Source: Rhodanobacter sp. UBA5168 (lineage in GTDB: Bacteria > Pseudomonadota > Gammaproteobacteria > Xanthomonadales > Rhodanobacteraceae). Taken from it: 5,481 bases of DNA. The notes below the pieces were generated by a model. It saw only the letters and a program-made list of their open reading frames with translations. It was not told the origin of the DNA and ran no database searches. The stretch is from the NCBI GenBank assembly GCA_002413455.1, contig DHXA01000235.1:9705-15185 (forward strand). The letters run 5' to 3'. Positions within the stretch are counted from its first letter, which is position 1; each line of letters opens with the position of its first letter. Below, piece by piece: positions 1-5,481 of the stretch. The translations under genes and the position numbers were made by a program.

Positions 1-1277
1 TTGGCGCTGCCGCCGGCGGAATCGCCCTCGACCAGAAACAGCTCCGTGCGGGTGAGATCGGTGGCGGTGCAGTCGGCCAGTTTGCCGGGCAGTTGCGGGC
101 CCTGGGTGATCTTCTTGCGCACGATCTGCTTGGCCGCTTTCAGGCGCGCACTGGCGCGCTCGATCGCCAGCTGCGCGATGCGCTCGCCCATCTCGACGTG
201 CTGGTTGAGCCACAGGCTGAAAGCATCGTGGATGACGTTCTCGACCATGCCGGCGGTCTGGCGCGAGGACAGCCGCTCCTTGGTCTGGCCGGCGAACTGC
301 GGATCCTGCAGCCGCGCCGACAGCACGAAGGCGAGCCGCTCCCACACATCTTCCGGCGCCAGCTTCACGCCACGCGGCAGCAGGTTGCGGATGTCGCAGA
401 ACTCACGGATCGCGGTGGTCAGGCCGGTGCGCAGGCCATTGACGTGGGTGCCGCCCTGCGCGGTGGGAATCAGGTTGACGTAGCTTTCCTGCACCAGTTC
501 GCCCTCGGGCAACCAGGCCAGCGCCACTTCCAGGCCTTCGACATCGCGCGCCATGTGGTGTACGAACAGTTCGTTCGGCAGTGCCTCGGTACCGTCGAGC
601 TCACCACGCAGGTAATCGCGCAGGCCATCCTCGTAATGCCATTCGACGACTTCAGCGCTTGCGACATCGGTGAGTTTCACGTTGAGGCCTGCGCACAGCA
701 CGGCCTTGGCGCGAAGCAGGTGCTTGAGCTTGCCCAGCGAAATCTTCGGTGAATCGAAATACTTCGCCTCCGGCCAGAAACGCAATGTCGTGCCGCTACG
801 CTTCTTCGGCACCGTGCCAATGACTTCCAGCGGGCTGATCTTGTCGCCGTGCGCGAATACCATCCGGTATTCGGAGCCATCGCGGCGGATCGTCACTTCC
901 ACGCGATCGGACAGCGCGTTGACCACCGACACGCCCACGCCGTGCAGGCCGCCGGAGAAGTTGTAGTTCTTGCCGCTGAACTTACCGCCCGCGTGCAGCC
1001 GCGTCATGATCAGCTCGACACCGGACACGCCTTCTTCCGGATGGATGTCCACCGGCATGCCGCGGCCGTCGTCGCTCACTTCCACCGAGCCGTCCTCGTG
1101 CAGCACCACTTCGATGGTCTTCGCGTGGCCGGCCAGCGCCTCGTCCACCGAGTTGTCCACCACTTCCTGCACCAGATGGTTCGGACGGGTGGTGTCGGTA
1201 TACATGCCGGGACGGCGTTTGACCGGATCCAGGCCGGAGAGGACTTCAATGTCGGCGGCGTTGTAGCGACTGCTCAT
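1..1277 (-). CDS. parE: DNA topoisomerase IV subunit B (ParE), N-terminal 425 residues, cut by the left window edge
   Basis: ParE is the ATPase subunit of the ParC2ParE2 type II topoisomerase, which unlinks daughter chromosomes and relaxes supercoils. The visible part has the full GHKL ATPase domain: an N-terminal strap (YNAADIEVLSGLDPV, from residue 5), the Mg-binding helix EVVDNSVDEAL with D41/N42, the DDGRGMP motif at 69-75, and the glycine lid ending in GGLHGVG at 109-115. The transducer domain follows, with the QTK loop at 331-333 contacting ATP (K333). The frame leaves the window inside the TOPRIM signature EGDSAGG (E417 onward), so the C-terminal third is missing. The start at 1277 matches the short N-terminus of E. 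coli ParE, and stretches such as RPGMYTDTTRPNH and DIHPEEGV match ParE rather than GyrB. No Shine-Dalgarno sequence is evident before the ATG. Frame, motifs and spacing are intact. Identification is very secure. Confidence 0.97.
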   Translation of the reverse strand, partial: MSSRYNAADIEVLSGLDPVKRRPGMYTDTTRPNHLVQEVVDNSVDEALAGHAKTIEVVLHEDGSVEVSDDGRGMPVDIHPEEGVSGVELIMTRLHAGGKFSGKNYNFSGGLHGVGVSVVNALSDRVEVTIRRDGSEYRMVFAHGDKISPLEVIGTVPKKRSGTTLRFWPEAKYFDSPKISLGKLKHLLRAKAVLCAGLNVKLTDVASAEVVEWHYEDGLRDYLRGELDGTEALPNELFVHHMARDVEGLEVALAWLPEGELVQESYVNLIPTAQGGTHVNGLRTGLTTAIREFCDIRNLLPRGVKLAPEDVWERLAFVLSARLQDPQFAGQTKERLSSRQTAGMVENVIHDAFSLWLNQHVEMGERIAQLAIERASARLKAAKQIVRKKITQGPQLPGKLADCTATDLTRTELFLVEGDSAGGSA

Positions 1278-1307
1278 GCGTGTGTTTCGGATGGTTCAAG
1301 ACAGCGA

Positions 1308-1337
1308 AGCATGGGGCGCGCAGGCCGGCAGGGTCAA
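1308..1337 (-). promoter_or_regulatory. Weak candidate promoter for parE
   Basis: In the 74-base gap between the exporter stop and parE, the minus strand reads TTGACC (1337-1332), an 18-base spacer, then CATGCT (1313-1308). The first box fits the sigma-70 -35 consensus at five of six positions; the second fits the -10 at only three of six. It would start a transcript near 1300 and give a leader of about 20-25 bases. The spacer is very GC-rich. This is a pattern match only, and parE may instead be read through from the upstream exporter gene. Confidence 0.25.
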
Positions 1338-1351
1338 GCCGACGGGCTGGA

Positions 1352-3199
1352 TCAGCGGTAACCCTGCGCCTGCAACGAAAACAGGTGTGCATAGTGGCCG
1401 GCCAGCGCCATCAGCTGTTCGTGGCTGCCGCGTTCGACGATGCGGCCGTCCTGGATCACGATGATCTGGTCGGCCATGCGCACGGTGGAGAAACGGTGCG
1501 AGATCAGGATCGCGATGCGATTGCCGGCCAGTTCGCGGAAGTGCTCGAAGATGGTCGCCTCGGCGGCTGCGTCCATCGCGGCGGTGGGCTCGTCCAGCAC
1601 CAGGATGTCGGCGCGCGAGCGCATGAAGGCACGCGCCAGCGCGATCTTCTGCCACTGGCCGCCGGACAGCTCGCGGCCATCGCGGAACCACTTGCCGAGC
1701 TGGGTCTCGAAGCCGGCCGGGAGGCTGTCGATGAACTCGCTGGCCATGCCCTTGTCGCTGGCTTCGCGCCAGCGCGCCGCATCCTCGAAGTGGCTGACGT
1801 CGCCAGCGCCGACGTTCTCGCCCACGCGCATCTGATAGCGCGCGAAGTCCTGGAAGATCACGCCGATGCGCTGCAACAGGGTGCTTTCGTCCCAGTTGCG
1901 CAGGTCGGTGCCGTCGAGCAGGATGCGGCCGCTGTCGGGCGAATACAGCCGGGTCAGCAGCTTGATCAGGGTGGTCTTGCCGGAGCCGTTCTGGCCCACG
2001 AGGGCCAGCGATTCGCCGGGGCGGATATGCAGGTTGATGTCATGCAGCGCCGGTTCGCCGGCGCCGGGATAGGTGAAGCTGACCTGCTCGAAGCGGATGC
2101 CGTCGTCCGGCTTCGCGCCGCGCTGGGAAATACCCATCGACGGTGGCACCGGTGTTTCGAGGTATTCGTAGAGGGTCGACAGATACAGGTTGTCCTCGTA
2201 CATGCCGCCGATCGCCGACAGCATCGCGGACACCGCCGACTGGCCCTGCCGGAACAACATCAGGTACATCGTCATCTGGCCCAGCGTGATGCGCCCGACC
2301 ACGGTGGTGGCGGCGATCCAGGCATAGGCGCCGTACAGCGTGATCGTACCGAGCAGGCCCAGCCCAAAGCCCCAGCTTTCGCGGCGCACGGTGAGGTCGC
2401 GATCGTCGCTGTAGAGCTTGTCGAAGATGCCGCGATAGCGATCCAGCAGCAGCGGACCGAGGCCGTAGAGTTTCACTTCCTTGGCGTGATCCTCGCGTGC
2501 CAGCACGGTTTCCAGGTAAAGCTGCATGCGCGTTTCCGGCGAACGCCAGCGGAACAAGCGGAACGCATCGCCGGAAAATTTCGTTTCGGCCAGGAACGAC
2601 GGCAGCCCGGCCAGCAGCAGCACGGCCACCGCCCATGGCGAGAACTGGAACAGCAGCGTGCCGTAGCTGACCAGCGAGATCGCGTTCTGGCCCAGCCCGA
2701 ACGTGCGCGTCACCAGCGACAGCGGGCGGCTGGATGCCTCGCGGCGGGCGCGGGTGAGCTTGTCGTAGAACTCCGAATCCTCGAAGTGCGCAAGCTCCAG
2801 CGTCAGCGCCTTCTCCAGGATCATCACGTTGACGCGTTGCCCCAGCTGCGCGCGCAACAGCGACTGGCACAGCGACAACCCGCGCTGCGCGCCGGCCAGC
2901 GCCGCCACCAGCAGGCCTTCCAGCGCCACCCATTCGAATACGTGTCGCAGCGACGGATGGCCGCCGCCCGTCCAGAGCCGGCTGGCATTCACCACGGCAT
3001 CGACGATATGCGCGCCGACGTACGCCACCCCTGCTGGCAGCAGGCCGGCGATCAAGGTCAGCGACGCCAGCGCCATCGTAAGCGCATGGCTGGTACTCCA
3101 CACCAGTTCCAATGCGCGCCCGCTGTAGCGGAACACACCCAGGAAGCTGCGGGTGAGTTCGGTCGATTCGGCGGACTCAGGGGAATGGTGGGGCGGCAC
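1352..3199 (-). CDS. ABC exporter half-transporter, fused membrane and ATP-binding domains, substrate unknown
   Basis: A 615-residue type I ABC exporter, expected to work as a homodimer (or heterodimer) in the inner membrane and to move a lipid, peptide or drug outward. Residues about 35-345 form the transmembrane domain, with hydrophobic spans near 40-68, 88-106, 166-202, 276-301 and 305-330. The nucleotide-binding domain begins near 368. It has an intact Walker A (GQNGSGKTT, 402-410), Q-loop Q450, signature LSGGQ (511-515), Walker B with catalytic E537 (ILVLDE, 532-537), a D-loop at 540-543 and H-loop H568, so it should hydrolyse ATP. No peptidase domain is fused at the N-terminus, so it is not a double-glycine leader-cleaving exporter. 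The start is GTG at 3199; an in-frame TGA lies just upstream and no clear ribosome binding site precedes the GTG, so a start a few codons inside is possible. It sits between msrA and parE on the same strand, and neither neighbour reveals the cargo. Class is certain, substrate is not. Confidence 0.93.
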   Translation of the reverse strand: MPPHHSPESAESTELTRSFLGVFRYSGRALELVWSTSHALTMALASLTLIAGLLPAGVAYVGAHIVDAVVNASRLWTGGGHPSLRHVFEWVALEGLLVAALAGAQRGLSLCQSLLRAQLGQRVNVMILEKALTLELAHFEDSEFYDKLTRARREASSRPLSLVTRTFGLGQNAISLVSYGTLLFQFSPWAVAVLLLAGLPSFLAETKFSGDAFRLFRWRSPETRMQLYLETVLAREDHAKEVKLYGLGPLLLDRYRGIFDKLYSDDRDLTVRRESWGFGLGLLGTITLYGAYAWIAATTVVGRITLGQMTMYLMLFRQGQSAVSAMLSAIGGMYEDNLYLSTLYEYLETPVPPSMGISQRGAKPDDGIRFEQVSFTYPGAGEPALHDINLHIRPGESLALVGQNGSGKTTLIKLLTRLYSPDSGRILLDGTDLRNWDESTLLQRIGVIFQDFARYQMRVGENVGAGDVSHFEDAARWREASDKGMASEFIDSLPAGFETQLGKWFRDGRELSGGQWQKIALARAFMRSRADILVLDEPTAAMDAAAEATIFEHFRELAGNRIAILISHRFSTVRMADQIIVIQDGRIVERGSHEQLMALAGHYAHLFSLQAQGYR

Positions 3200-3211
3200 G
3201 CGAGGAGAGTC

Positions 3212-3246
3212 GTCAGGTCATCGCGCAGCAGCGCGGAAGTCCTGAC
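3212..3246. repeat. Nested inverted repeat (potential stem-loop) just before the ABC exporter start
   Basis: The outer arms GTCAGG (3212-3217) and CCTGAC (3241-3246) enclose inner arms CGCGC (3222-3226) and GCGCG (3231-3235) around a four-base AGCA loop. Both pairs share nearly the same centre (about 3229). An asymmetric internal loop of four against five bases separates the two stems. It lies 12 bases upstream of the GTG start at 3199, in the gap after msrA. No T-run follows on either side, so it is not a standard intrinsic terminator. It could be a leader structure, a protein-binding site or chance. Confidence 0.4.
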
Positions 3247-3297
3247 ATGGGGTCCATGCCGCTTCACGCAAGATGGAGGCGTGTCGCCCCAGGCAAG

Positions 3298-4008
3298 TCA
3301 GTGCAGCTGCACGTCGACGACCTGCTGGCCTGGCTGATAGAGCGCCGGGAACAGTTGTTGCAGGTGCACCACCTTCGGCGCGTCGTTGATGACGATGTAC
3401 GGATTGTCCGGATGCTCGCTGAAGTAATGCTGGTGGTACGCCTCGGCCGGGTAGAACGCCCTCAGCGGAACCACCTGGGTCACGATCGGCGCCGGGAAGG
3501 CTTTCGCCGCGCTCAGCTGCGCGATATAGGAAGCAGCGATCGTCTTCTGCTCGTCGTTGCCGTAGAAGATCACCGAGCGGTACTGCGTGCCGCTGTCCGG
3601 CCCTTGCCGGTTGAGCTCGGTCGGGTCCAGCGCGACCGAAAAGAACACCTGCAGCAAGGTGCCATAACTGACCTGTTTCGGGTCGAATTGAATCCGCACC
3701 GACTCGGCATGGCCGGTATTGCCGTCGCTGACCTGATCGTAGCTCGCTGTGCCGGCGCTTCCGCCGGAATAGCCGGCCACCACCTTGTGCACACCCCTGA
3801 CGTGTTCGAACACCGCCTCGATGCCCCAGAAGCACCCGCCGGCAAACACCGCGGTAGCTTCGTTCTGTGCCGGCTTCACCGCATCCACGGCGGGGGCGGG
3901 CAGCTTCACGCCGTCGCTCGCGGCCGATGCCGGCGTGCATGCGGCCAGCCCCGCCAGCATCAGGGCGGCGATGAGAGGAAGTGTCTGGAACAGGGTGCGA
4001 CGGAGCAT
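3298..4008 (-). CDS. msrA: Peptide methionine sulfoxide reductase MsrA, secreted and probably a lipoprotein
   Basis: MsrA reduces the S-epimer of methionine sulfoxide in proteins, repairing oxidative damage. The mature domain starts near residue 50 with AVFAGGCFWGIE: C59 is the catalytic cysteine and E64 the conserved glutamate; GHAESV (99-104), the QYRS motif (142-145) and the EAYHQHY segment (189-195) also fit the family. Residues 1-24 are a signal sequence: basic MLRR, a hydrophobic core, then lipobox LAAC with C24 as the likely lipidated residue; threonine at +2 would favour the outer membrane. An alternative is signal peptidase I cleavage after ASAA (27-30). Apart from C24 the protein has only one cysteine, so the usual C-terminal resolving cysteines are absent. 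The ATG at 4008 is preferred because GCGAGG lies six bases upstream. A longer version from a TTG at 4089 would add 27 residues encoded partly by a REP-like palindrome and would bury the signal peptide. Length 236 residues. Family secure, lipidation probable. Confidence 0.94.
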   Translation of the reverse strand: MLRRTLFQTLPLIAALMLAGLAACTPASAASDGVKLPAPAVDAVKPAQNEATAVFAGGCFWGIEAVFEHVRGVHKVVAGYSGGSAGTASYDQVSDGNTGHAESVRIQFDPKQVSYGTLLQVFFSVALDPTELNRQGPDSGTQYRSVIFYGNDEQKTIAASYIAQLSAAKAFPAPIVTQVVPLRAFYPAEAYHQHYFSEHPDNPYIVINDAPKVVHLQQLFPALYQPGQQVVDVQLH

Positions 4009-4014
4009 GGCGGG

Positions 4015-4020
4015 CCTCGC
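4015..4020 (-). promoter_or_regulatory. Ribosome binding site that fixes the msrA start
   Basis: The minus strand reads GCGAGG (4020-4015), with six bases between it and the ATG at 4008. This is a reasonable Shine-Dalgarno match. Together with the signal peptide beginning at that ATG, it supports the shorter msrA start over the upstream TTG at 4089. Confidence 0.6.
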
Positions 4021-4064
4021 TGACGATGGGGGCGCATGAAGCGCTATCGGGCTTGTGTCATTAC

Positions 4065-4117
4065 GTGGGAGCGGTCCTGACGGATGCAAGCGCGCCCGAC
4101 ACGGGCGCTCCCATCCG
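4065..4117. repeat. REP/BIME-like palindromic element between msrA and nat
   Basis: Inverted copies of TGGGAGCG (4066-4073) and CGCTCCCA (4106-4113) flank the element. Inside is a perfect seven-base stem, GCGCCCG (4092-4098) and CGGGCGC (4102-4108), with loop ACA. A second pair, CGGATG (4081-4086) and CATCCG (4112-4117), encloses that stem. A weaker hairpin (TCC/GGA, 4075-4084) follows the left head. A short TGGGAGC head next to a GC-rich stem, present in two opposed copies, is the layout of REP sequences that occur in many intergenic copies in Xanthomonadales and Pseudomonas. It lies in the divergent promoter region, 57 bases before msrA and 88 before nat. Copy number elsewhere cannot be seen here. 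Confidence 0.65.
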
Positions 4118-4147
4118 ATATTTCGCTGTCAGGCCGGCAGCGGTTAC

Positions 4148-4176
4148 CTGCACCTGGTTTTCCGGCCGGCTAAGAT
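4148..4176 (+). promoter_or_regulatory. Weak candidate promoter for the N-acetyltransferase gene
   Basis: TAAGAT (4171-4176) matches the sigma-70 -10 consensus at four of six positions, including the first two and last two. Seventeen bases upstream is CTGCAC (4148-4153), a poor -35. A start near 4183 would give a leader of about 23 bases containing the GAGG ribosome binding site. The position between the REP element and the gene is sensible, but the sequence match is modest. Confidence 0.3.
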
Positions 4177-4194
4177 GATCCGCCCGGTCTCGAC

Positions 4195-4198
4195 GAGG
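4195..4198 (+). promoter_or_regulatory. Ribosome binding site that decides the nat start
   Basis: GAGG at 4195-4198 is one base from the ATG at 4200, too close to serve it, but seven bases from the in-frame ATG at 4206. This spacing favours 4206 as the true start and removes two residues from the longest reading. Confidence 0.6.
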
Positions 4199-4205
4199 CA
4201 TGACG

Positions 4206-5033
4206 ATGCACGACGCCATCGACCTGCAGGCTTATCTCCGGCGCATCGGCCGGCAAGGCGCGGTCTGTCCCGACATGTCGACGCTGCAAGCCATCGTCGC
4301 GGCCCATGTGACGACGATTCCGTTCGAGAACCTCAGTCCCTTGCTCGGTCTGCCGGTGGACCTGGAACTGGCCGCACTCGAGCGCAAGCTGGTGCACGAG
4401 GGGCGCGGCGGTTATTGCTTCGAGCAGAACCTGCTGCTCGAAGCCGCGTTGCGGGCGATCGGTTTCGAGGTCTCGGGGCTGATCGCGCGCGTGCTGTGGA
4501 CGCAGCCCGAGGATGCGATCACGCCCCAGACTCATATGCTGCTGCGCGTCGAGTTGGCTGGCGAGAGCTGGCTGGTCGACGTCGGTTTTGGCGGACAGAC
4601 CCTGGTTGGCGTGTTGCGGCTGCAGGCGGATATCGAACAGGCGACCCAGATGGAACCGTTCCGGCTGGTGCAGATGGATGGCGACTTTCGCATGCAGTCG
4701 CTGGTGCGTGGACAGTGGCTGTCGTTGTATCGCTTCGACCTGCGCCCGGTGCCGCTGATCGATTACGTCGTGGCCAATCACTATGTATCGACGCACCCGG
4801 ATTCGAATTTCGTCAACCATCTGAATGTGGCGCGCACAACATCGGATAGCCGTCTGAGCCTGCGCGATCGCGAGTTCACCGTGCGGCGCATGGGGCGCGA
4901 ACCCGAACGGCGCACCCTGCACGACATCGGCGAAATACGTCGCGTGCTGGAGCAGGACTTCCTGATCAGGCTGCCCGCGCATCCGCAGCTCGATCGGCGG
5001 CTGGGCAACCTGCCGGACAACTCGCCGGTTTAG
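4206..5033 (+). CDS. nat: Arylamine N-acetyltransferase (NAT / NhoA family)
   Basis: A cytosolic enzyme that transfers acetyl from acetyl-CoA to arylamines, arylhydrazines or N-hydroxyarylamines through an acetyl-cysteine intermediate. At 275 residues it has normal length for the bacterial family (about 275-285). The catalytic triad is complete: C71 in RGGYCFEQN (67-75), H110 in QTHMLL (108-113) and D125 in VDVGFGG (124-130). The N-terminal segment TTIPFENLSPLL (36-47) is also family-typical, and the run through FGGQTL closely resembles Salmonella/E. coli NhoA as I remember it. Some NAT homologues make amide bonds in secondary metabolism (for example RifF), but no biosynthetic genes are nearby, so detoxification or a housekeeping role is more likely. 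The gene is transcribed away from msrA and ends overlapping the convergent ybcJ gene by four bases. ATG 4206 is chosen over 4200 on ribosome-site spacing. Family assignment is firm, natural substrate unknown. Confidence 0.95.
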   Translation: MHDAIDLQAYLRRIGRQGAVCPDMSTLQAIVAAHVTTIPFENLSPLLGLPVDLELAALERKLVHEGRGGYCFEQNLLLEAALRAIGFEVSGLIARVLWTQPEDAITPQTHMLLRVELAGESWLVDVGFGGQTLVGVLRLQADIEQATQMEPFRLVQMDGDFRMQSLVRGQWLSLYRFDLRPVPLIDYVVANHYVSTHPDSNFVNHLNVARTTSDSRLSLRDREFTVRRMGREPERRTLHDIGEIRRVLEQDFLIRLPAHPQLDRRLGNLPDNSPV

Positions 5034-5257
5034 GCTTCGGGATCCGCCAGCACGTGGATTTCCGCGTCGTCGATGGTCACCACCTGACCCGCATGGATCT
5101 TGCAGGTCTTGCGCAGCTCGGTGACGCCGTCGACCTTCACCGCGCCGGTGGCGACGATGGCCTTGCCGGCACCGCCGCTGTCGCACAGGCCGGTCAGCTT
5201 CAACAGCATGTTGAGTTCGACGTACGTGCCTTCCAGTTCGAAATCGATGGTTTGCAT
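5030..5257 (-). CDS. ybcJ: YbcJ-type small S4-domain RNA-binding protein
   Basis: A 75-residue protein that is essentially one S4 RNA-binding domain, the fold that grips structured RNA in ribosomal protein S4, pseudouridine synthases and heat-shock protein Hsp15. The core is YVELNMLLKLTGLCDSGG (12-29), then GKAIVATGAVKVDGVTELRK (31-50), then the CKIHAGQVV strand (52-60). The order and the KVDG, RK.CKI and AGQ elements match E. coli YbcJ (70 residues), a protein linked to RNA or ribosomes but without a settled function. The ATG at 5257 is chosen because it gives the family's usual length; a GTG at 5293 would add 12 residues of no clear homology, and neither start has a strong ribosome binding site. 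The barstar-like gene ends 41 bases upstream on the same strand, so the two may share a transcript. Its stop overlaps the stop of the convergent nat gene. Confidence 0.9.
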   Translation of the reverse strand: MQTIDFELEGTYVELNMLLKLTGLCDSGGAGKAIVATGAVKVDGVTELRKTCKIHAGQVVTIDDAEIHVLADPEA

Positions 5258-5298
5258 GGGAATCCGCAAGAGGTGGGCAGACAAGGGTGACACGCTTT

Positions 5299-5481
5299 TC
5301 AGGCGGACACCTGGCCGTGGTCGAACGCGCTATCGGGCAACGCCAGGAAAGCGAACCACGGCCTGTCGTTATCGCTGCCGAAGGTGGCCGCGTCATCGAG
5401 GATGCCCAACAGGACATTGAAGTCCGCGTCGGCAGCCTGCCGCAATTCATCGGCATGCTCGAACAGCAGCACGTGGCCCCA
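5299..5481 (-). CDS. C-terminal 60 residues of a probable barstar-family (ribonuclease inhibitor) protein, cut by the right window edge
   Basis: An open frame enters from the right edge and stops at TGA 5301-5299. The visible tail begins WGHVLLFEHADELRQ, continues with ADFNVLLGILDDAA (residues 19-32 of the fragment) and ends with RPWFAFLALPD (40-50) and a short acidic-polar tail. A hydrophobic strand followed by 'heads', an amphipathic DF..LL.IL..AA helix and a last hydrophobic strand fits the C-terminal half of barstar-like proteins of Xanthomonadales as I recall them. Barstar binds and blocks the ribonuclease barnase in the cytosol; many proteobacterial family members have no known nuclease partner. 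The diagnostic N-terminal half is outside the window, so the family call is tentative. The frame itself is well supported by coding-like composition and by its spacing 41 bases before ybcJ. Confidence 0.55.
   Translation of the reverse strand, partial: WGHVLLFEHADELRQAADADFNVLLGILDDAATFGSDNDRPWFAFLALPDSAFDHGQVSA

Noticed and set aside
1341..1352. Small AGCC/GGCT hairpin after the ABC exporter stop considered as a terminator.
   Set aside because: The stem is only four base pairs, with no following T-run; such a palindrome is expected by chance in GC-rich DNA.
93..1361. Plus-strand open frames (93-752 and 849-1361) opposite parE.
   Set aside because: They are antisense to a clearly conserved ParE sequence, are rich in His/Gln/Arg, and show no family resemblance.
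1280..3337. A 685-codon open frame on the plus strand lying antisense to the whole ABC exporter gene.
   Set aside because: Its translation is dominated by His, Gln, Arg, Ala and Gly with no domain or motif. It mirrors the codon pattern of a GC-rich gene on the other strand, and that gene has every ABC motif intact.
3218..3940. A 240-codon minus-strand frame overlapping msrA in another reading frame.
   Set aside because: It is arginine- and glycine-rich without motifs, while the msrA frame carries GCFWGIE and all the expected family blocks.
4009..4089. A 27-residue N-terminal extension of MsrA starting at a TTG at 4089.
   Set aside because: It would be encoded partly by the REP-like palindrome, would hide the signal peptide, and competes with an ATG at 4008 that has a good ribosome site.
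4092..4108. The GC-rich seven-base stem considered as an intrinsic terminator.
   Set aside because: No T-run follows it on either strand, and it lies upstream of both flanking genes rather than after one; a REP element explains it better.
4055..4849. A 264-codon plus-strand frame overlapping the N-acetyltransferase gene.
   Set aside because: It is Arg/Ala-rich, crosses the intergenic REP element, and has no motifs; the nat frame has the full catalytic triad.
4170..5456. A 428-codon minus-strand frame spanning nat, ybcJ and the barstar-like tail.
   Set aside because: It runs out of frame through two better-supported minus-strand genes and antisense to nat, with low-complexity composition and no recognisable domain.

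Overview
The window is about 5.5 kb of GC-rich DNA (clearly above 60% by eye, not computed). It carries ordinary, densely packed chromosomal genes and no plasmid, phage, transposase or CRISPR signal. The encoded proteins and a REP-type palindrome headed by TGGGAGCG point to a gammaproteobacterium of the Xanthomonadales, perhaps the Rhodanobacteraceae/Xanthomonadaceae group. That placement is an inference from recognised protein styles, not a database match.

Layout, left to right. Positions 1-1277 (minus) hold the N-terminal 425 residues of ParE, the ATPase subunit of topoisomerase IV; the gene runs off the left edge inside its TOPRIM motif. After a 74-base gap, 1352-3199 (minus) encodes a complete 615-residue half-size ABC exporter, with a membrane domain fused to an ATPase, of unknown substrate. 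A 98-base gap containing a nested palindrome separates it from 3298-4008 (minus), a secreted, probably lipid-anchored methionine sulfoxide reductase A with a single catalytic cysteine. The divergent gap 4009-4205 carries a REP/BIME-like palindrome and the start regions of msrA and the rightward gene. Positions 4206-5033 (plus) encode an arylamine N-acetyltransferase with an intact Cys-His-Asp triad. It converges on, and overlaps by four bases, a small YbcJ-type S4 RNA-binding protein at 5030-5257 (minus). The right end, 5299-5481 (minus), is the C-terminal 60 residues of a protein that resembles the barstar family.

How the genes fit together. msrA, the ABC exporter and parE lie on the same strand with gaps of 74-98 bases, so readthrough is possible, but the functions (periplasmic protein repair, export, chromosome decatenation) do not form one pathway. 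The barstar-like gene and ybcJ are 41 bases apart on one strand and may be co-transcribed. The N-acetyltransferase is transcribed alone to the right. I found no convincing new multi-gene system. The points most worth checking are the one-cysteine lipoprotein MsrA, the barstar-like/S4 pair, the REP element and the hairpin just before the exporter start.
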